Source of the DNA: G963556115 sp963666605
Lineage (GTDB): Bacteria > Planctomycetota > SZUA-567
DNA: 64,000 nucleotides
NCBI GenBank assembly: GCA_965140405.1
Contig: OZ223208.1
Coordinates: 1,488,001 to 1,552,000 of the forward strand
Direction: 5' to 3'
Shown here one piece after another: positions 9,155 to 18,770 of the stretch. The notes under the pieces were generated by a model. That model searched no databases and was not told the DNA's origin. It was given only the letters and a program-made list of their open reading frames with translations. Every line of letters begins with the position of its first letter. Positions within the stretch are counted from its first letter, which is position 1. Both the position numbers and the translations under genes were made by a program.

Positions 9155-10240
9155 ATGGAGTATAAAATTACTGTTGTGTTACGTTTCTTTAATTATGAGC
9201 CTTTCATAAAAGATGCAATTGAAACAGTATTGAATCAGGACTTAGATGGGGTATTAATTAAAATACTATGTGCAAAATCCTCAGATCGTACCCATGAGAT
9301 TTGTAACTCGTATGCCCAGAAATATGACGAAATATCTGTTTATGCCACTGATGAAGAAATGCTTCTTTCTCACTGGCTTGAGATGATTAGAACAGTAGAA
9401 ACAGACATTGTTTTTTCATTAGATGGTGATGACTTCCTTCCTGAAAATGCTCTTTCAATTTTATATAAAGGCTATCTTGAAAGTGGAGCTGACATGGTTA
9501 CCGGAAGAACTTTAATGCGGAATAATAGAGGTGATATATATATTCCTAATGCCCATAAAGAAAGAGCTGAATACTTATGGGGAGATAATGAATCAATAAT
9601 TCTTACAGGCAAGGAAGAAATTGCTCAGTATGCTTTAAAAACATGGCACTATAGTGGAGAACCTCTCTTTAATGCTAATTGGGGGCATATCTTCAAAACA
9701 AAGCATTTCATTGAAGCATATGAAGAGGTTGTTTCTATACAAGGACTTCAGTTACCAAGCGATTTCCTTGTTTTTTTGTTGATTTTGAGGAAGTTTCAAA
9801 AAGTTAAACTTATTAATACCCCTGTTTATTATTACACTATACATGATAAACCAGTTAATGTTGCTTCTCATTTTATCAGTAATACACATTATGTAGATGG
9901 TTTTTATAATACGTATAATGAGATTACTAATTTCCTAAATGATCATGTTGGCTATGAAAAGTCTGAGGCTAGTTCATCTGCTGCAGAAGTTGTTTCGCAC
10001 CAGTTTTTTGGTAATTTCATTTATAATTTACGGCATTATTCATTTAAGAAACATAAAAAATTCTTGCAAAAAGTTAAGGAGTGTTTGGATTCAGATACTA
10101 TTCAAATGTTATTAGCAAGCTATAAGCATAGAAAAGGGTATAGTAGATTAATACCATGGCTTGCCAAATATAAGTTGTATCGTCTAACAATTTTAGTCTG
10201 TTTCTGGCGGGCTAAGAAAAGATATAAAAAGATAAATTGA
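9155..10240 (+). CDS. Family 2 glycosyltransferase
   Basis: A protein of about 361 residues. GAGG at 9145-9148 with 6-nt spacing favours the ATG at 9155 over an upstream GTG. The N-terminus shows the GT-A pattern: a TVVLRFFNY strand, an AIETVLNQ helix, and the metal/nucleotide-binding DGDD motif at about residues 90-93. The C-terminal part is helical and basic, as in cytoplasmic enzymes that dock on the inner membrane. First intact gene of the glycan island; the sugar donor and acceptor cannot be read from sequence. Confidence 0.85.
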   Translation: MEYKITVVLRFFNYEPFIKDAIETVLNQDLDGVLIKILCAKSSDRTHEICNSYAQKYDEISVYATDEEMLLSHWLEMIRTVETDIVFSLDGDDFLPENALSILYKGYLESGADMVTGRTLMRNNRGDIYIPNAHKERAEYLWGDNESIILTGKEEIAQYALKTWHYSGEPLFNANWGHIFKTKHFIEAYEEVVSIQGLQLPSDFLVFLLILRKFQKVKLINTPVYYYTIHDKPVNVASHFISNTHYVDGFYNTYNEITNFLNDHVGYEKSEASSSAAEVVSHQFFGNFIYNLRHYSFKKHKKFLQKVKECLDSDTIQMLLASYKHRKGYSRLIPWLAKYKLYRLTILVCFWRAKKRYKKIN

Positions 10241-10291
10241 TAGCGAGCTAGATGTATTTTATTTTTTATATATAGTGAAAGAAATTTTTAT

Positions 10292-12043
10292 ATGAATCAA
10301 AAGTTATTTTCGATAATACTCTTTGGAAGAAACGATAATTATGGTGGTTTTTTTATTAAACGACTTGAGCTATGTATAAATTATTTTGTTTATAGTAGTA
10401 ATAAAATTCCTAAAGAGTCTGATTATGAAATTATTGTTGTTGATTGGAATAGTGAAGAACCACTTTCAGAAAAGTTGAAGCTTTCCCCCGAGGCATGTGA
10501 AGTTACGAAATTTATTTCGGTCCCGCCTGAAACGGCACAAAAATATAACCCAGATAATCAGAATATTCATGTAACGCTTGCCGTGAACTTTGGTATTGAA
10601 CGCGCAAATGGGAAGTATTTTATTGTCATGCCAGGTGATATGCTTTTTACTATGTACTCAATTGATCGCCTTCATGAGGTGCTTAGTAAAAAAAACGCGC
10701 TAGTATTTGATCCACTAAACTCAGTAATGACAATTAAGCGCCTTCTCATCCCTTATGAGTTTAAAGAGACAGACAGAACATTTGCTGAAATAGACAGATA
10801 TCTTTTACTCTCTCATAATTGGCTTTCTGAAAATTTTGTCACACCAGGTATATGCGCAGATGTTGGCGCTATAGTATGCAGTAAAGATATTTGGAGAGAA
10901 GTGGGAGGTTTTGATGAGGATTACCATGGTTGGGGTAAATCTGACTCTCGGTTTGGGCTAACAGCTAATATAAATTACCCAAGTATAGAGCTATCTGGAT
11001 TTGGTATTTGTAGTTATGACCCTTCTATAGATAATAATAATCTTCAAGCAAAGTTAAAGCTTATAAATCCGAATAAGAATATTGAATTTGAATTGAGTAC
11101 GGTTCGACCTGGGGCTCCGTGTGAAAGCGTTGATATACAAAAATCAGCTCCACATTGTGACTACAAGGAAGAAAATACTGCTAGGGATTTCCGCTTTATT
11201 GAGTCATTTAAAGGGTTATTCTCTACAGAACTATTTAAAAAAATAAAATCAGAGCTTCCTTTTAATTCAATATCTGTTTCTCCAGTGCTATACCCACTCT
11301 ATTGGTATTCCAAGTCTTTCAATGTACATTATTATTGTGAAATTGTATCTAGTGAGGTGTCTAATAAGTGGCAGAGTAATGATATTACTTTAGAGTCTCA
11401 GTCAGTCACAGCTCTACTTAGTGCTATTAATCCGAGTGCGGAGATATTTACAATATTACCAGAGTCAAAAACAGCACCGAAGACTACAGATTTTAAGTGT
11501 ATTGGTAAGGAGTACCTTAATAAGAAAAGTGGAGAATTGTCATTTGTAAATACAATACTACGGGAAGTTATGCCTTCTTATGAGTTTAAACATAAATGGA
11601 ACCGTGGTTTTACAACTGCAACGCATCATGGAATTATAAACTATATCCTTGGTTATACAGATCAATCTATAAGTAAGTTAAAGAAGAGGCTGCCAGAGTC
11701 AGCAACCCTTGATCTTGTTGTCTTTAGAGTAAAAGAATTTATTAATCCTGTAGATGTATTCTGTCAGGTTACAAAACTTTTGTCTTCTAATGGAATGATC
11801 ATTATCGAAGGTTGTTCTAAAACGTTTATTGATGATATGGAAGAATTAACTGGGGATAGTGGTATGTTTTTAAAAAACCTTAATCTTGAAATTGTATTAT
11901 ACTTTCCATTTTTTGATAAAGATGCTGAGTCGATATGGGAGAGAAATATTAACTCGACTGCAAAGTTATGGAAAAATAAGTACATTATTTCTAATTTACT
12001 ATTATCTAAATTATATTCCTTTGTAAAAAAGATGCTAAATTAG
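10292..12043 (+). CDS. Glycosyltransferase with C-terminal methyltransferase-like domain
   Basis: A 583-residue protein. Residues 1-250 form a GT-A glycosyltransferase: an opening strand FSIILFGRND, EIIVVDWNSEEP, NGKYFIVMPGDMLF, and the late EVGGFDEDYHGWG(K)SD acceptor-side motif typical of GT2 and galactosyltransferase-like enzymes. After a linker, residues about 300-570 look like a Rossmann methyltransferase half: a strand near LDLVVFRVKEF and SNGMIIIEG resemble motifs IV-V, but the glycine-rich motif I is not obvious. A fused GT/MT or GT with a degenerate partner domain is likely. The ribosome site is weak and the upstream 50 nt are AT-rich. Confidence 0.75.
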   Translation: MNQKLFSIILFGRNDNYGGFFIKRLELCINYFVYSSNKIPKESDYEIIVVDWNSEEPLSEKLKLSPEACEVTKFISVPPETAQKYNPDNQNIHVTLAVNFGIERANGKYFIVMPGDMLFTMYSIDRLHEVLSKKNALVFDPLNSVMTIKRLLIPYEFKETDRTFAEIDRYLLLSHNWLSENFVTPGICADVGAIVCSKDIWREVGGFDEDYHGWGKSDSRFGLTANINYPSIELSGFGICSYDPSIDNNNLQAKLKLINPNKNIEFELSTVRPGAPCESVDIQKSAPHCDYKEENTARDFRFIESFKGLFSTELFKKIKSELPFNSISVSPVLYPLYWYSKSFNVHYYCEIVSSEVSNKWQSNDITLESQSVTALLSAINPSAEIFTILPESKTAPKTTDFKCIGKEYLNKKSGELSFVNTILREVMPSYEFKHKWNRGFTTATHHGIINYILGYTDQSISKLKKRLPESATLDLVVFRVKEFINPVDVFCQVTKLLSSNGMIIIEGCSKTFIDDMEELTGDSGMFLKNLNLEIVLYFPFFDKDAESIWERNINSTAKLWKNKYIISNLLLSKLYSFVKKMLN

Positions 12044-12419
12044 TTAAATAGACATAGGTATAATAAATTTCTACAGGATTCCCCTTACAGATTTAATAAC
12101 TAGTATTTTTTTTAATAATTTCCGAAACTTTTTTGACACTATCGTAATCACTGTTTAGTTCTCACCAGTTCGAAAATATAGTACTCAGGATATTTTCTTT
12201 CTTTTTTTGGTGGATTCCTTGACATTATTGCGTACTTAGTTCTCTGGTATTTACGTTTTCTAGGGTACTGCATGATCATTGCAATATAATAACTTAAGTG
12301 TGGTTTGATTTAAGTTGTTTGTTGTAAATTTAGAGTAATCATAAATTTTTGCTATGAATCATTGGGTGAGCTATATATAATGAATAAGATTAAATTAAAA
12401 ATATCTTTAAGGCGATTAT
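12044..12419. other. Intergenic region, no gene seen
   Basis: 376 nt of AT-rich sequence with several T-runs. Short ORF fragments occur but none has a ribosome site and consistent coding character. It may be the remains of a lost gene, or the promoter region of the transketolase operon. Confidence 0.5.
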
Positions 12420-13253
12420 ATGATTATAGATGATTTAAAAAGCAATAGTGTTAGGATTAGAAGCATTGTTGCAGAAATGTGTATTGAGCGTGGCGGGCAT
12501 ATTGCTAGTTCACTATCATGCATAGAGATTTTAGTTGCTCTCTACCAGGGTGGCATTCTCAATATATCAAAGGAGACCCTTGATCATCCTGAGAGAGATC
12601 GCTTTATCTTGAGTAAAGGACATGGAGAGACGGTTTTTTATGCTGTACTAGCCGATATGTGTTTTTTCCCAAAAGAGTGGCTTTCAGAGCAATACCGCTA
12701 TGGTGATTGTATTCTCGGTGGTCACCCCGATAAAAATATCCCTGGAGTCGAACATTCCACAGGTTCTCTTGGGCATGGTCTGGGGGTAGCATGTGGGTTG
12801 GCAACTGCAGGAAAGATCGACAATTCATCAAGGTATCACTATGTACTATTAGGAGATGCTGAGTGCACAGAAGGATCTGTGTGGGAGGCATGCTTGTTCG
12901 CTAGTGCTCAGAAGTTAGATAATATTATAGCGATAATTGACCGTAATCATATTGGTTCAATCGACTTCACTGATAGTTTTACATCTCTCAATCCTTTTGC
13001 TGATAAATGGAAATCTTTTGGCTGGAATGTTTTTAGTTGTAATGGTCATGATTTTGAAGAGCTATTTACTGCATTTGAAAATTCCAAAAATATAAAGAAT
13101 GGGAAGCCAAGTGTTGTGATTGCAGAAACTGTCAAAGGTAAAGGTGTCTCATTTATTGAACACCAACCGTTATGGCATGTAAAACAGCTTAATGATCCTG
13201 ATGACATTAAAAACGCAAGAGTAGAGTTGTCAATTGGAGAAGGTAATGCCTGA
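12420..13253 (+). CDS. Transketolase-like enzyme, N-terminal (TPP-binding) subunit
   Basis: A 277-residue protein. It holds the TPP pyrophosphate-binding half of transketolase: LSKGHGETVFYAVLAD near residue 65, GGHPDKNIPGVEHSTGSLGHG, and the metal/TPP motif GDAECTEGSVWEA followed by IIAIIDRNHIGS. It ends where the C-terminal subunit starts, overlapping by 8 nt, so the two are translationally coupled. Two-gene transketolases are a known arrangement, common in archaea and in sugar-modification clusters, so this is not a frameshifted single gene. Within a glycan island it probably moves a two-carbon unit to build an unusual sugar rather than serving the pentose phosphate pathway; that role is inference. 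Confidence 0.85.
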   Translation: MIIDDLKSNSVRIRSIVAEMCIERGGHIASSLSCIEILVALYQGGILNISKETLDHPERDRFILSKGHGETVFYAVLADMCFFPKEWLSEQYRYGDCILGGHPDKNIPGVEHSTGSLGHGLGVACGLATAGKIDNSSRYHYVLLGDAECTEGSVWEACLFASAQKLDNIIAIIDRNHIGSIDFTDSFTSLNPFADKWKSFGWNVFSCNGHDFEELFTAFENSKNIKNGKPSVVIAETVKGKGVSFIEHQPLWHVKQLNDPDDIKNARVELSIGEGNA

Positions 13254-14190
13254 TTACGCCAACACGCAGATGCGTGACGCATTTATAGCTGAACTTTTTG
13301 AACAAGCTAAACATGATAGAGATATCATATTTATTTCAAATGAATTTGGGGCACCTAGTCTGGATATATTCAGGGAAGAACTACCTGAGCAGTTTATTAA
13401 TGCGGGTATTTCAGAGCAAAATATTATCTCTGTTGCTTCAGGGATTGCACTTGAAGGAAAGAAAGTCTTTGTATATAGCATTGCTTCCTTTATAACTTTA
13501 CGCTGTTTTGAACAGATTAAACTTGATATGTGTGTACACAATGCGCCAGTTACAATTCTTGCTGTCGGCACAGGTTTTGCATACAGTGAAGATGGGCCTA
13601 CTCATCATGCAACAGAAGATATAGGTGTGATGCGTACTTTAGCAAATTTAGAGATATGGTCTCCTAGTGATGCTAAACAGTCTTCTGAGTTAGTGAATAT
13701 CTGCCTTAATAAACAGTTCCCAAGATATATACGTTTTGATAAAGGTAAATTTCCTGTGCTGTCTGAAACATTTAGCTATACCAAAGACAATTATGGGATT
13801 TTTGGCAATGCAGACTCAGAAGTATTGCTTATCACTACAGGGTTTATGACTCATCGAGCTGTTGATGTAGCGCAAAAGTTGAAGAATTATGGGATTTGTG
13901 TGACTGTAGTTGACCTATGTAGACTTAAGCCTTTGAGCCCTGATTTAGCAGAAGTAACAGGTAAAGCAAAATATATATTCACTATTGAAGAGCATACAAT
14001 AAATGCTGGTCTGGGGTCAATGATTGCAGAGTTTGTTCTCGATAATAACTGTACAGCAAGACTTAAACGTTTTGCGATTAAGGATGACCTATTGTATTGT
14101 TATGGAGTGCGTAATAAAATACATAAAAAATTAGGACTGGACTTAGAGTCTCTCGTTAGTTCAATAATTAATTATCTTGAACAGGGGTGA
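13246..14190 (+). CDS. Transketolase-like enzyme, C-terminal subunit
   Basis: A 314-residue protein starting at ATG 13246 with GGAGAAGG just upstream, inside the end of the preceding gene. It carries the pyrimidine-binding domain (residues about 5-165: INAGISEQNIISVASGIAL containing the catalytic Glu that contacts the TPP ring, then GTGFAYSEDGPTHHATEDIGVM) and the C-terminal transketolase domain (about 185-310: VLLITTGFMTHRAVDVA, FTIEEHTINAGLGS). Both halves needed for a working enzyme are present. It is the partner of the preceding TPP-binding subunit. Confidence 0.85.
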   Translation: MPDYANTQMRDAFIAELFEQAKHDRDIIFISNEFGAPSLDIFREELPEQFINAGISEQNIISVASGIALEGKKVFVYSIASFITLRCFEQIKLDMCVHNAPVTILAVGTGFAYSEDGPTHHATEDIGVMRTLANLEIWSPSDAKQSSELVNICLNKQFPRYIRFDKGKFPVLSETFSYTKDNYGIFGNADSEVLLITTGFMTHRAVDVAQKLKNYGICVTVVDLCRLKPLSPDLAEVTGKAKYIFTIEEHTINAGLGSMIAEFVLDNNCTARLKRFAIKDDLLYCYGVRNKIHKKLGLDLESLVSSIINYLEQG

Positions 14191-14191
14191 G

Positions 14192-14842
14192 AATGATAAT
14201 ATTGATTCGGTGGAGTAGGTTATATTGACTTAATCATGGCATCATATCTCTTAAATAAAGGACATAGTGTTATCGTTGTATACGACATATGACTTGAGCT
14301 ATAGAAAGTCAAGTTTGTCTGAATGATGTGTAAATAAGAACTTAATTTTATTCGTCCAGGTGCACGAGATGAGCAATTAATAAAAGATATAATCAAAGAT
14401 TTTTATGTCATTATTCCATTGGCAGTTTTTTTGGTGAGTTACGATGTGACTGGGATAAAATAGCATCAACTTCAACCAATAAAAATGCAGTTATCATGAT
14501 AAACCGTCTTCGTAGTAAAAAGTAGTTACTGCTTCTACCGATTACAAGTTCTGGTTATGGAGTTGGACAGACAAACAGACTGGCACTGTACATAAGAATC
14601 ACAGCTCTGAACCATTTACAGGAGACAATGGATAATGTAGGCATTGAATACAGAAGGGATAATGCGGGAGGCGGTAATCAGATGAGTCAACCATATATGC
14701 AGAAACACCTTAATATTCAAAAACCTGAAGATATTAAAAAACTTAACATGTTCAGTTTTATCGTTATTACATTGGTAATTCTCCCGCATTGACTCCTGCT
14801 GAAATATTAGAGTTGACTACAATAATTAACAGTGCATTTTAA
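14192..14842 (+). pseudogene. Decayed NAD-dependent sugar epimerase/dehydratase (extended SDR)
   Basis: Pieces of an extended short-chain dehydrogenase can be read across frames. A disrupted GGVGYIGL-type nucleotide-binding start lies near 14200, a RPGARDEQLIKDIIKD-like segment near 14360, an NKNAVIMINRLRS segment near 14490, and the S-SGYGVG catalytic-region motif near 14550. Stops and frameshifts separate them. The gene occupies the slot between the transketolase pair and the GDP-mannose-dehydratase-like gene, so the pathway probably lost one step, or its role has been taken over elsewhere. Confidence 0.6.
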
Positions 14843-14859
14843 TTGAGATAGGTAAGCGC

Positions 14860-15870
14860 ATGACAAACGTACTAATAACTGGTATTACAGGGATGGTAGG
14901 AAGTCATTTGGCAGATTATATACTGCATAATACTGACTGGAATTTATATGGAATGTGTCGTTGGAGGAGTCCATTAAATAATGTAGAGCATCTCCTAGAC
15001 CGTGCTAACGACAAAGATAGGTTGTTTTTTTTAACAGGTGATTTGTGTGATTACTTGTCTTTACAAAATTGTATTCGTGAGTCAAAACCTGATTATGTCT
15101 TTCATTTAGCCGCTCAAAGTTTTCCCAAGACGAGTTTTGAAAGCCCCCTCCAGACTTATGATACTAATATTTTGGGGACTGAGCGGCTATTAGAAGCTTT
15201 AAGATTGGATGAAAATATTGACCCTGTGATTCATGTCTGTTCTTCGTCAGAAGTCTTTGGAAGAGTACCTCAAGAGAAGTTGCCAATAAGTGAAGATTGT
15301 TCTTTTCATCCAGCTTCTCCATATTCGATCTCTAAAATTGGTACGGATATAATAGGTCAGTTTCATTCAGAAGCATACAATCAAAAAATTCTAGTAACAA
15401 GAATGTTTACGCATACAGGGCCTCGTAGAGGAGATGTCTTTGTAGAGTCAACTTTTGCAAAACAAATTGCTATGATTGAAGCAAATCAGCTTGATCCTGT
15501 TATCAAAGTTGGCAATCTCGATTCTTTAAGGACATGGGCTGATGTTAGAGATGCTGTTAGAGCGTATTATATGCTTGTTACCGTGGATCCAATACCTGGC
15601 GAAATTTATAATATTGGGGGTGAATTCACTTGTACGGTTCGTGAAATGCTTAATAAATTGTTATCGTTCTCTACTAAAAAAAATATTACTATAGAAATAG
15701 ACCCAGAAAGATTACGCCCTTTGGACGCTGACCTTCAAGTGCCAGATTGCAGTAAGTTTAAGTCTAAGACATTATGGTCTCCAGAGATACCATTTGAGAA
15801 AACGATGTTGGATCTTCTTAATTATTGGAGAGAACGAATAAAAAGAGGGGAAAAGTTTCTTGCACGATGA
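14860..15870 (+). CDS. GDP-mannose 4,6-dehydratase-like NDP-sugar dehydratase
   Basis: A 336-residue extended SDR. It has the GxxGxxG cofactor motif (GITGMVGSH, residues 7-15), a GDLCDY strand end, HLAAQSFPKTSFE, the Ser in SSSEVFG, and the YxxxK catalytic pair (YSISK). The MFTHTGPRRGD segment is characteristic of GDP-mannose 4,6-dehydratases. The product would be GDP-4-keto-6-deoxymannose, the precursor of GDP-fucose, rhamnose or perosamine-type sugars. A weak ribosome site (GATAGG) precedes ATG 14860. It is coupled to the next gene through an ATGA overlap. Confidence 0.8.
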   Translation: MTNVLITGITGMVGSHLADYILHNTDWNLYGMCRWRSPLNNVEHLLDRANDKDRLFFLTGDLCDYLSLQNCIRESKPDYVFHLAAQSFPKTSFESPLQTYDTNILGTERLLEALRLDENIDPVIHVCSSSEVFGRVPQEKLPISEDCSFHPASPYSISKIGTDIIGQFHSEAYNQKILVTRMFTHTGPRRGDVFVESTFAKQIAMIEANQLDPVIKVGNLDSLRTWADVRDAVRAYYMLVTVDPIPGEIYNIGGEFTCTVREMLNKLLSFSTKKNITIEIDPERLRPLDADLQVPDCSKFKSKTLWSPEIPFEKTMLDLLNYWRERIKRGEKFLAR

Positions 15871-16415
15871 AGAATGAAAATAGCAATAAATATAATAATG
15901 ATCGAGAGTTAGAGGTCCATAGAAATTCTTGGTTTTGTGTTAGGAATCGTGATGGGTATTTTACTTTGGAGTATGATCAACCTCAAAATGTGGTATTGCC
16001 TGTTATTGATGATAAATATATATTACTCATTAAATCAATTCGCCCGATAATTAACGATATTCCTTGGGAATTACCTGCTGGAGGGTCAGAGTCCAATGAG
16101 AGTTGTGCTCAGGCTCTTCAACGTGAATTAGCTGAGGAAACTGGTATTATTATCTCAGATATTGATAGATTTATTGAGTTACCGCCTCTATCTGAAATGC
16201 CGGGGAGGATGCCTCAGTTATTAAATGTATATTCAATTGAGTTGACTATGAAAGAATATGATTCTCGAGGTGCATATGATAGCAATGAAGTAAGAGGTGT
16301 TGAGATTTTTACCTTTCCAGAAATTGCGCGGATGATAGGAAGTAATGATATTTATCTTGCTCCTGTAAATGCTATACTTTCTAGATATTTGTTGTCGAGA
16401 TTTGATTTGTTTTAA
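15867..16415 (+). CDS. Nudix hydrolase (ADP-ribose pyrophosphatase-like)
   Basis: A 182-residue protein starting at ATG 15867, which overlaps the stop of the dehydratase gene (ATGA). The Nudix box is intact: GGSESNESCAQALQREL followed by AEETG, matching Gx5Ex7REUxEExGU. The N-terminal strand-rich part (VLPVIDDKYILLIKS) is as in ADP-ribose/NDP-sugar pyrophosphatases. In the glycan context it may hydrolyse a nucleotide sugar or cleanse a side product. Confidence 0.85.
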   Translation: MKNENSNKYNNDRELEVHRNSWFCVRNRDGYFTLEYDQPQNVVLPVIDDKYILLIKSIRPIINDIPWELPAGGSESNESCAQALQRELAEETGIIISDIDRFIELPPLSEMPGRMPQLLNVYSIELTMKEYDSRGAYDSNEVRGVEIFTFPEIARMIGSNDIYLAPVNAILSRYLLSRFDLF

Positions 16416-16448
16416 AATATTAGTTATGAGTTATTAATAGGGTGTCAT

Positions 16449-17285
16449 ATGCCGGAATTATTAGACTTAGAATGGTTTTCTAAACGCACTAAAGATCCTG
16501 ATTCGTTGCAAAAAATTAATGAGGCTTTATTGATGCAAAAAGTTGCATTAAGTGAAAATATTATGCCTATTGATGAAGATATATGGGAACTTATTTTAGA
16601 CTGTAGAAAAATTTATATAGAAAAATCCAGCGCAGTAAATGCTTTAGAGATATATCAAGAAATATTTAGAGATGCTGACCATATCAAAGTAGCTGATTTT
16701 ATTCCTCATGACGGTCAAACAGTGGTTGATCTTGGTGCTAATCTTGGGTTTTATGGGCTTTTTGCAAAAGGGATAGCTCCGTTATGCAAGTATTATGGCG
16801 TTGAACCAAACCCATATATCTTCTCACTTCTTAAGAGGAATTTAGCTTGTTATAATGATGCATATGTTTTACAGGCTGCAGCAGGAAAAATAGATGAAAG
16901 AGCTGACTTTGAGTTAATTCGGCAGCTACCATCAATAGGCGGAGCTACATTACGTCAGGTTAAACGGAATTGGTTAGATATCTCAATTATTGAGAAAGTA
17001 CAGGTAGAATTTATGACGATTGAGTCAATTTGTAATTATTTTGATCTAATAAATATTGATCTATTAAAAATAGATATAGAAGGATATGAAGGTGAACTCA
17101 TAGATAGTACACCTTTTAAAATTCTTCAGAAAGCATCGAGGGTTGTGCTTGAAACCCATACAATTACAATTCAATCTCAAATTATTGAACGTTTTGAAGA
17201 GGCAGGTTTTACCTTGATTTTAAAGGATAATAGTTCCAAAAATATTAATTATGGAAATTTGTATTTTCAAAATAATAATTTATAA
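16449..17285 (+). CDS. FkbM-family methyltransferase
   Basis: A 278-residue SAM-dependent methyltransferase. Motif I is VVDLGANLGFYG at about residues 93-104. GVEPNPYIFSLLKRNL is the acidic ribose-binding loop region, and DLLKIDIEGYEGELI is the FkbM signature near 200. FkbM enzymes usually O-methylate sugars or glycan-linked hydroxyls, fitting the island. It starts at ATG 16449, 33 nt after the Nudix gene. Confidence 0.9.
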   Translation: MPELLDLEWFSKRTKDPDSLQKINEALLMQKVALSENIMPIDEDIWELILDCRKIYIEKSSAVNALEIYQEIFRDADHIKVADFIPHDGQTVVDLGANLGFYGLFAKGIAPLCKYYGVEPNPYIFSLLKRNLACYNDAYVLQAAAGKIDERADFELIRQLPSIGGATLRQVKRNWLDISIIEKVQVEFMTIESICNYFDLINIDLLKIDIEGYEGELIDSTPFKILQKASRVVLETHTITIQSQIIERFEEAGFTLILKDNSSKNINYGNLYFQNNNL

Positions 17286-17291
17286 AGGATA

Positions 17292-18770
17292 ATGATGAGT
17301 ACTAATACAGATATATTATTAATTAATCCGGGGGGAAGCCAGAAAAAAGTATATCAGGATTTGAGTAAAGTCTTTACGGCTATAGATACACCTTTTTGGG
17401 CGGCTTTGACAGCAGGTTACCTACGTAAAAATAATATTACCGTCGATCTCCTTGATGCTAATGCTGAGAATATGGGGTTTGAAGAAACGATAAATTTTGC
17501 AAAAGAGCTCTCTCCTAAATTTATTGCAATTATATGTTATAGTCAACAAGCGAATGTATGTACTCCAATAATGGTCGCAGTTGGAGAGCTTTGTAGGATG
17601 ATTAAAGAGAAACTTCCAGAAGTAAAGCTTGTTCTAACAGGATGGCATCCTTCAGCACTTCCTAAGCAGACTCTAAATGAGGAAGCTTGCGATTATGTTG
17701 CTAAGGGTGAAGGCTTCAAGACTTTGAAGGATCTTGTGCTTGGTAAACCATATAAAGAAATAGAAGGTCTTTGGTGGAGAGATAATGGTATTATTGCTTC
17801 TGGTCCACCTGCAAGCAATATAAGTAATTTGGATAAAGAGCTTAGTGATGTTGCTTGGGACTTACTACCAATGGATAAGTACAGGGCATTTAGCTGGATG
17901 TGTCTTGGTGATTTTAGCGAAAGAACCAAGTTCGCTTCACTATTTACCAGTCTTGGTTGCCCTTATAGGTGTTCTTTTTGTGCCATTCATGCAACATATG
18001 GGGAGCATAAACTACGTTCATGGAGCCCTGATTGGGTAATTAAACAAATTGATATACTGGTAGAGAAGTATGGTGTTAAGCATATCAATATTCATGATGA
18101 GATGTATATTTTCGAAAAATCACATTACCGACCTATTGCGGAAAAGATTATTGAACGTGGTTATAAGTTAAATATAAATGCTTTTGCACGTGTAGATGTG
18201 CTTTCAAAAATTAATGAAGAGGATTTACAATTACTTAAAAAAGCTGGCTTTAATTGGTTTAAAGTTGGAATAGAAACCGGTAATGAAGAAGTCCGCTCTA
18301 ATGTATCTAAAAATACTTATACAATTGATGATGTTAGAAATGCCGTAGATAAAACTCACAGAAATGGCATAGATCTTTGTGCTAATTTTATGTTTGGGCT
18401 ACCAGGTGATGATTTTGATTCAATGCAAGATACACTTAATCTTGCTGTCGAACTTTTACCAGCTTTCCCAAGTTTTTTTTGTACTATGGCTATTCCTGGT
18501 TCAGACTTGTATGATGAGTCTTTGGCTAAGGGGATTAAATTGCCAGATACTTGGTTAGGGTATGCATCACAAGGATATGACTTTTTGCCGCTACCTACAG
18601 AATACTTAACCGCTGCAGAGGTTCTTGAGTTTCGTGATTATGCATTTACTACATACTACGACAACCCACGCTTCCTTAGTATGATTGAAGATAAATTTGG
18701 GAAAGAAGCAAAAGAGCATCTTAAATCGATGAATGCAATCAAGCTAAAGAGAAAACTATTAGGTGACTAG
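17292..18770 (+). CDS. B12-binding radical SAM protein
   Basis: A 492-residue protein. Residues 1-170 are a cobalamin-binding domain of the B12-radical SAM type (LLINPGGS start, FIAIICYSQQ, LVLTGWHPS), without an obvious DxHxxG. The radical SAM core holds the CxxxCxxC motif (CPYRCSFC, about residues 223-230) and later NINAFARVDVL and FKVGIETGNEEV. Such enzymes often methylate unactivated carbon or phosphorus. Placed directly after an FkbM methyltransferase, it could make a C-methylated or otherwise modified sugar. It starts at ATG 17292 after AAAGGA; a second ATG follows immediately. Confidence 0.85.
   Translation: MMSTNTDILLINPGGSQKKVYQDLSKVFTAIDTPFWAALTAGYLRKNNITVDLLDANAENMGFEETINFAKELSPKFIAIICYSQQANVCTPIMVAVGELCRMIKEKLPEVKLVLTGWHPSALPKQTLNEEACDYVAKGEGFKTLKDLVLGKPYKEIEGLWWRDNGIIASGPPASNISNLDKELSDVAWDLLPMDKYRAFSWMCLGDFSERTKFASLFTSLGCPYRCSFCAIHATYGEHKLRSWSPDWVIKQIDILVEKYGVKHINIHDEMYIFEKSHYRPIAEKIIERGYKLNINAFARVDVLSKINEEDLQLLKKAGFNWFKVGIETGNEEVRSNVSKNTYTIDDVRNAVDKTHRNGIDLCANFMFGLPGDDFDSMQDTLNLAVELLPAFPSFFCTMAIPGSDLYDESLAKGIKLPDTWLGYASQGYDFLPLPTEYLTAAEVLEFRDYAFTTYYDNPRFLSMIEDKFGKEAKEHLKSMNAIKLKRKLLGD

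Noticed and set aside
12221..12250. Promoter at TTGACA before the transketolase genes
   Set aside because: A consensus -35 is present, but no acceptable -10 lies 15-19 nt downstream.
12420..14190. Transketolase as a frameshifted single gene
   Set aside because: The second ATG has its own ribosome site, the overlap is 8 nt, and two-gene transketolases are an established arrangement.
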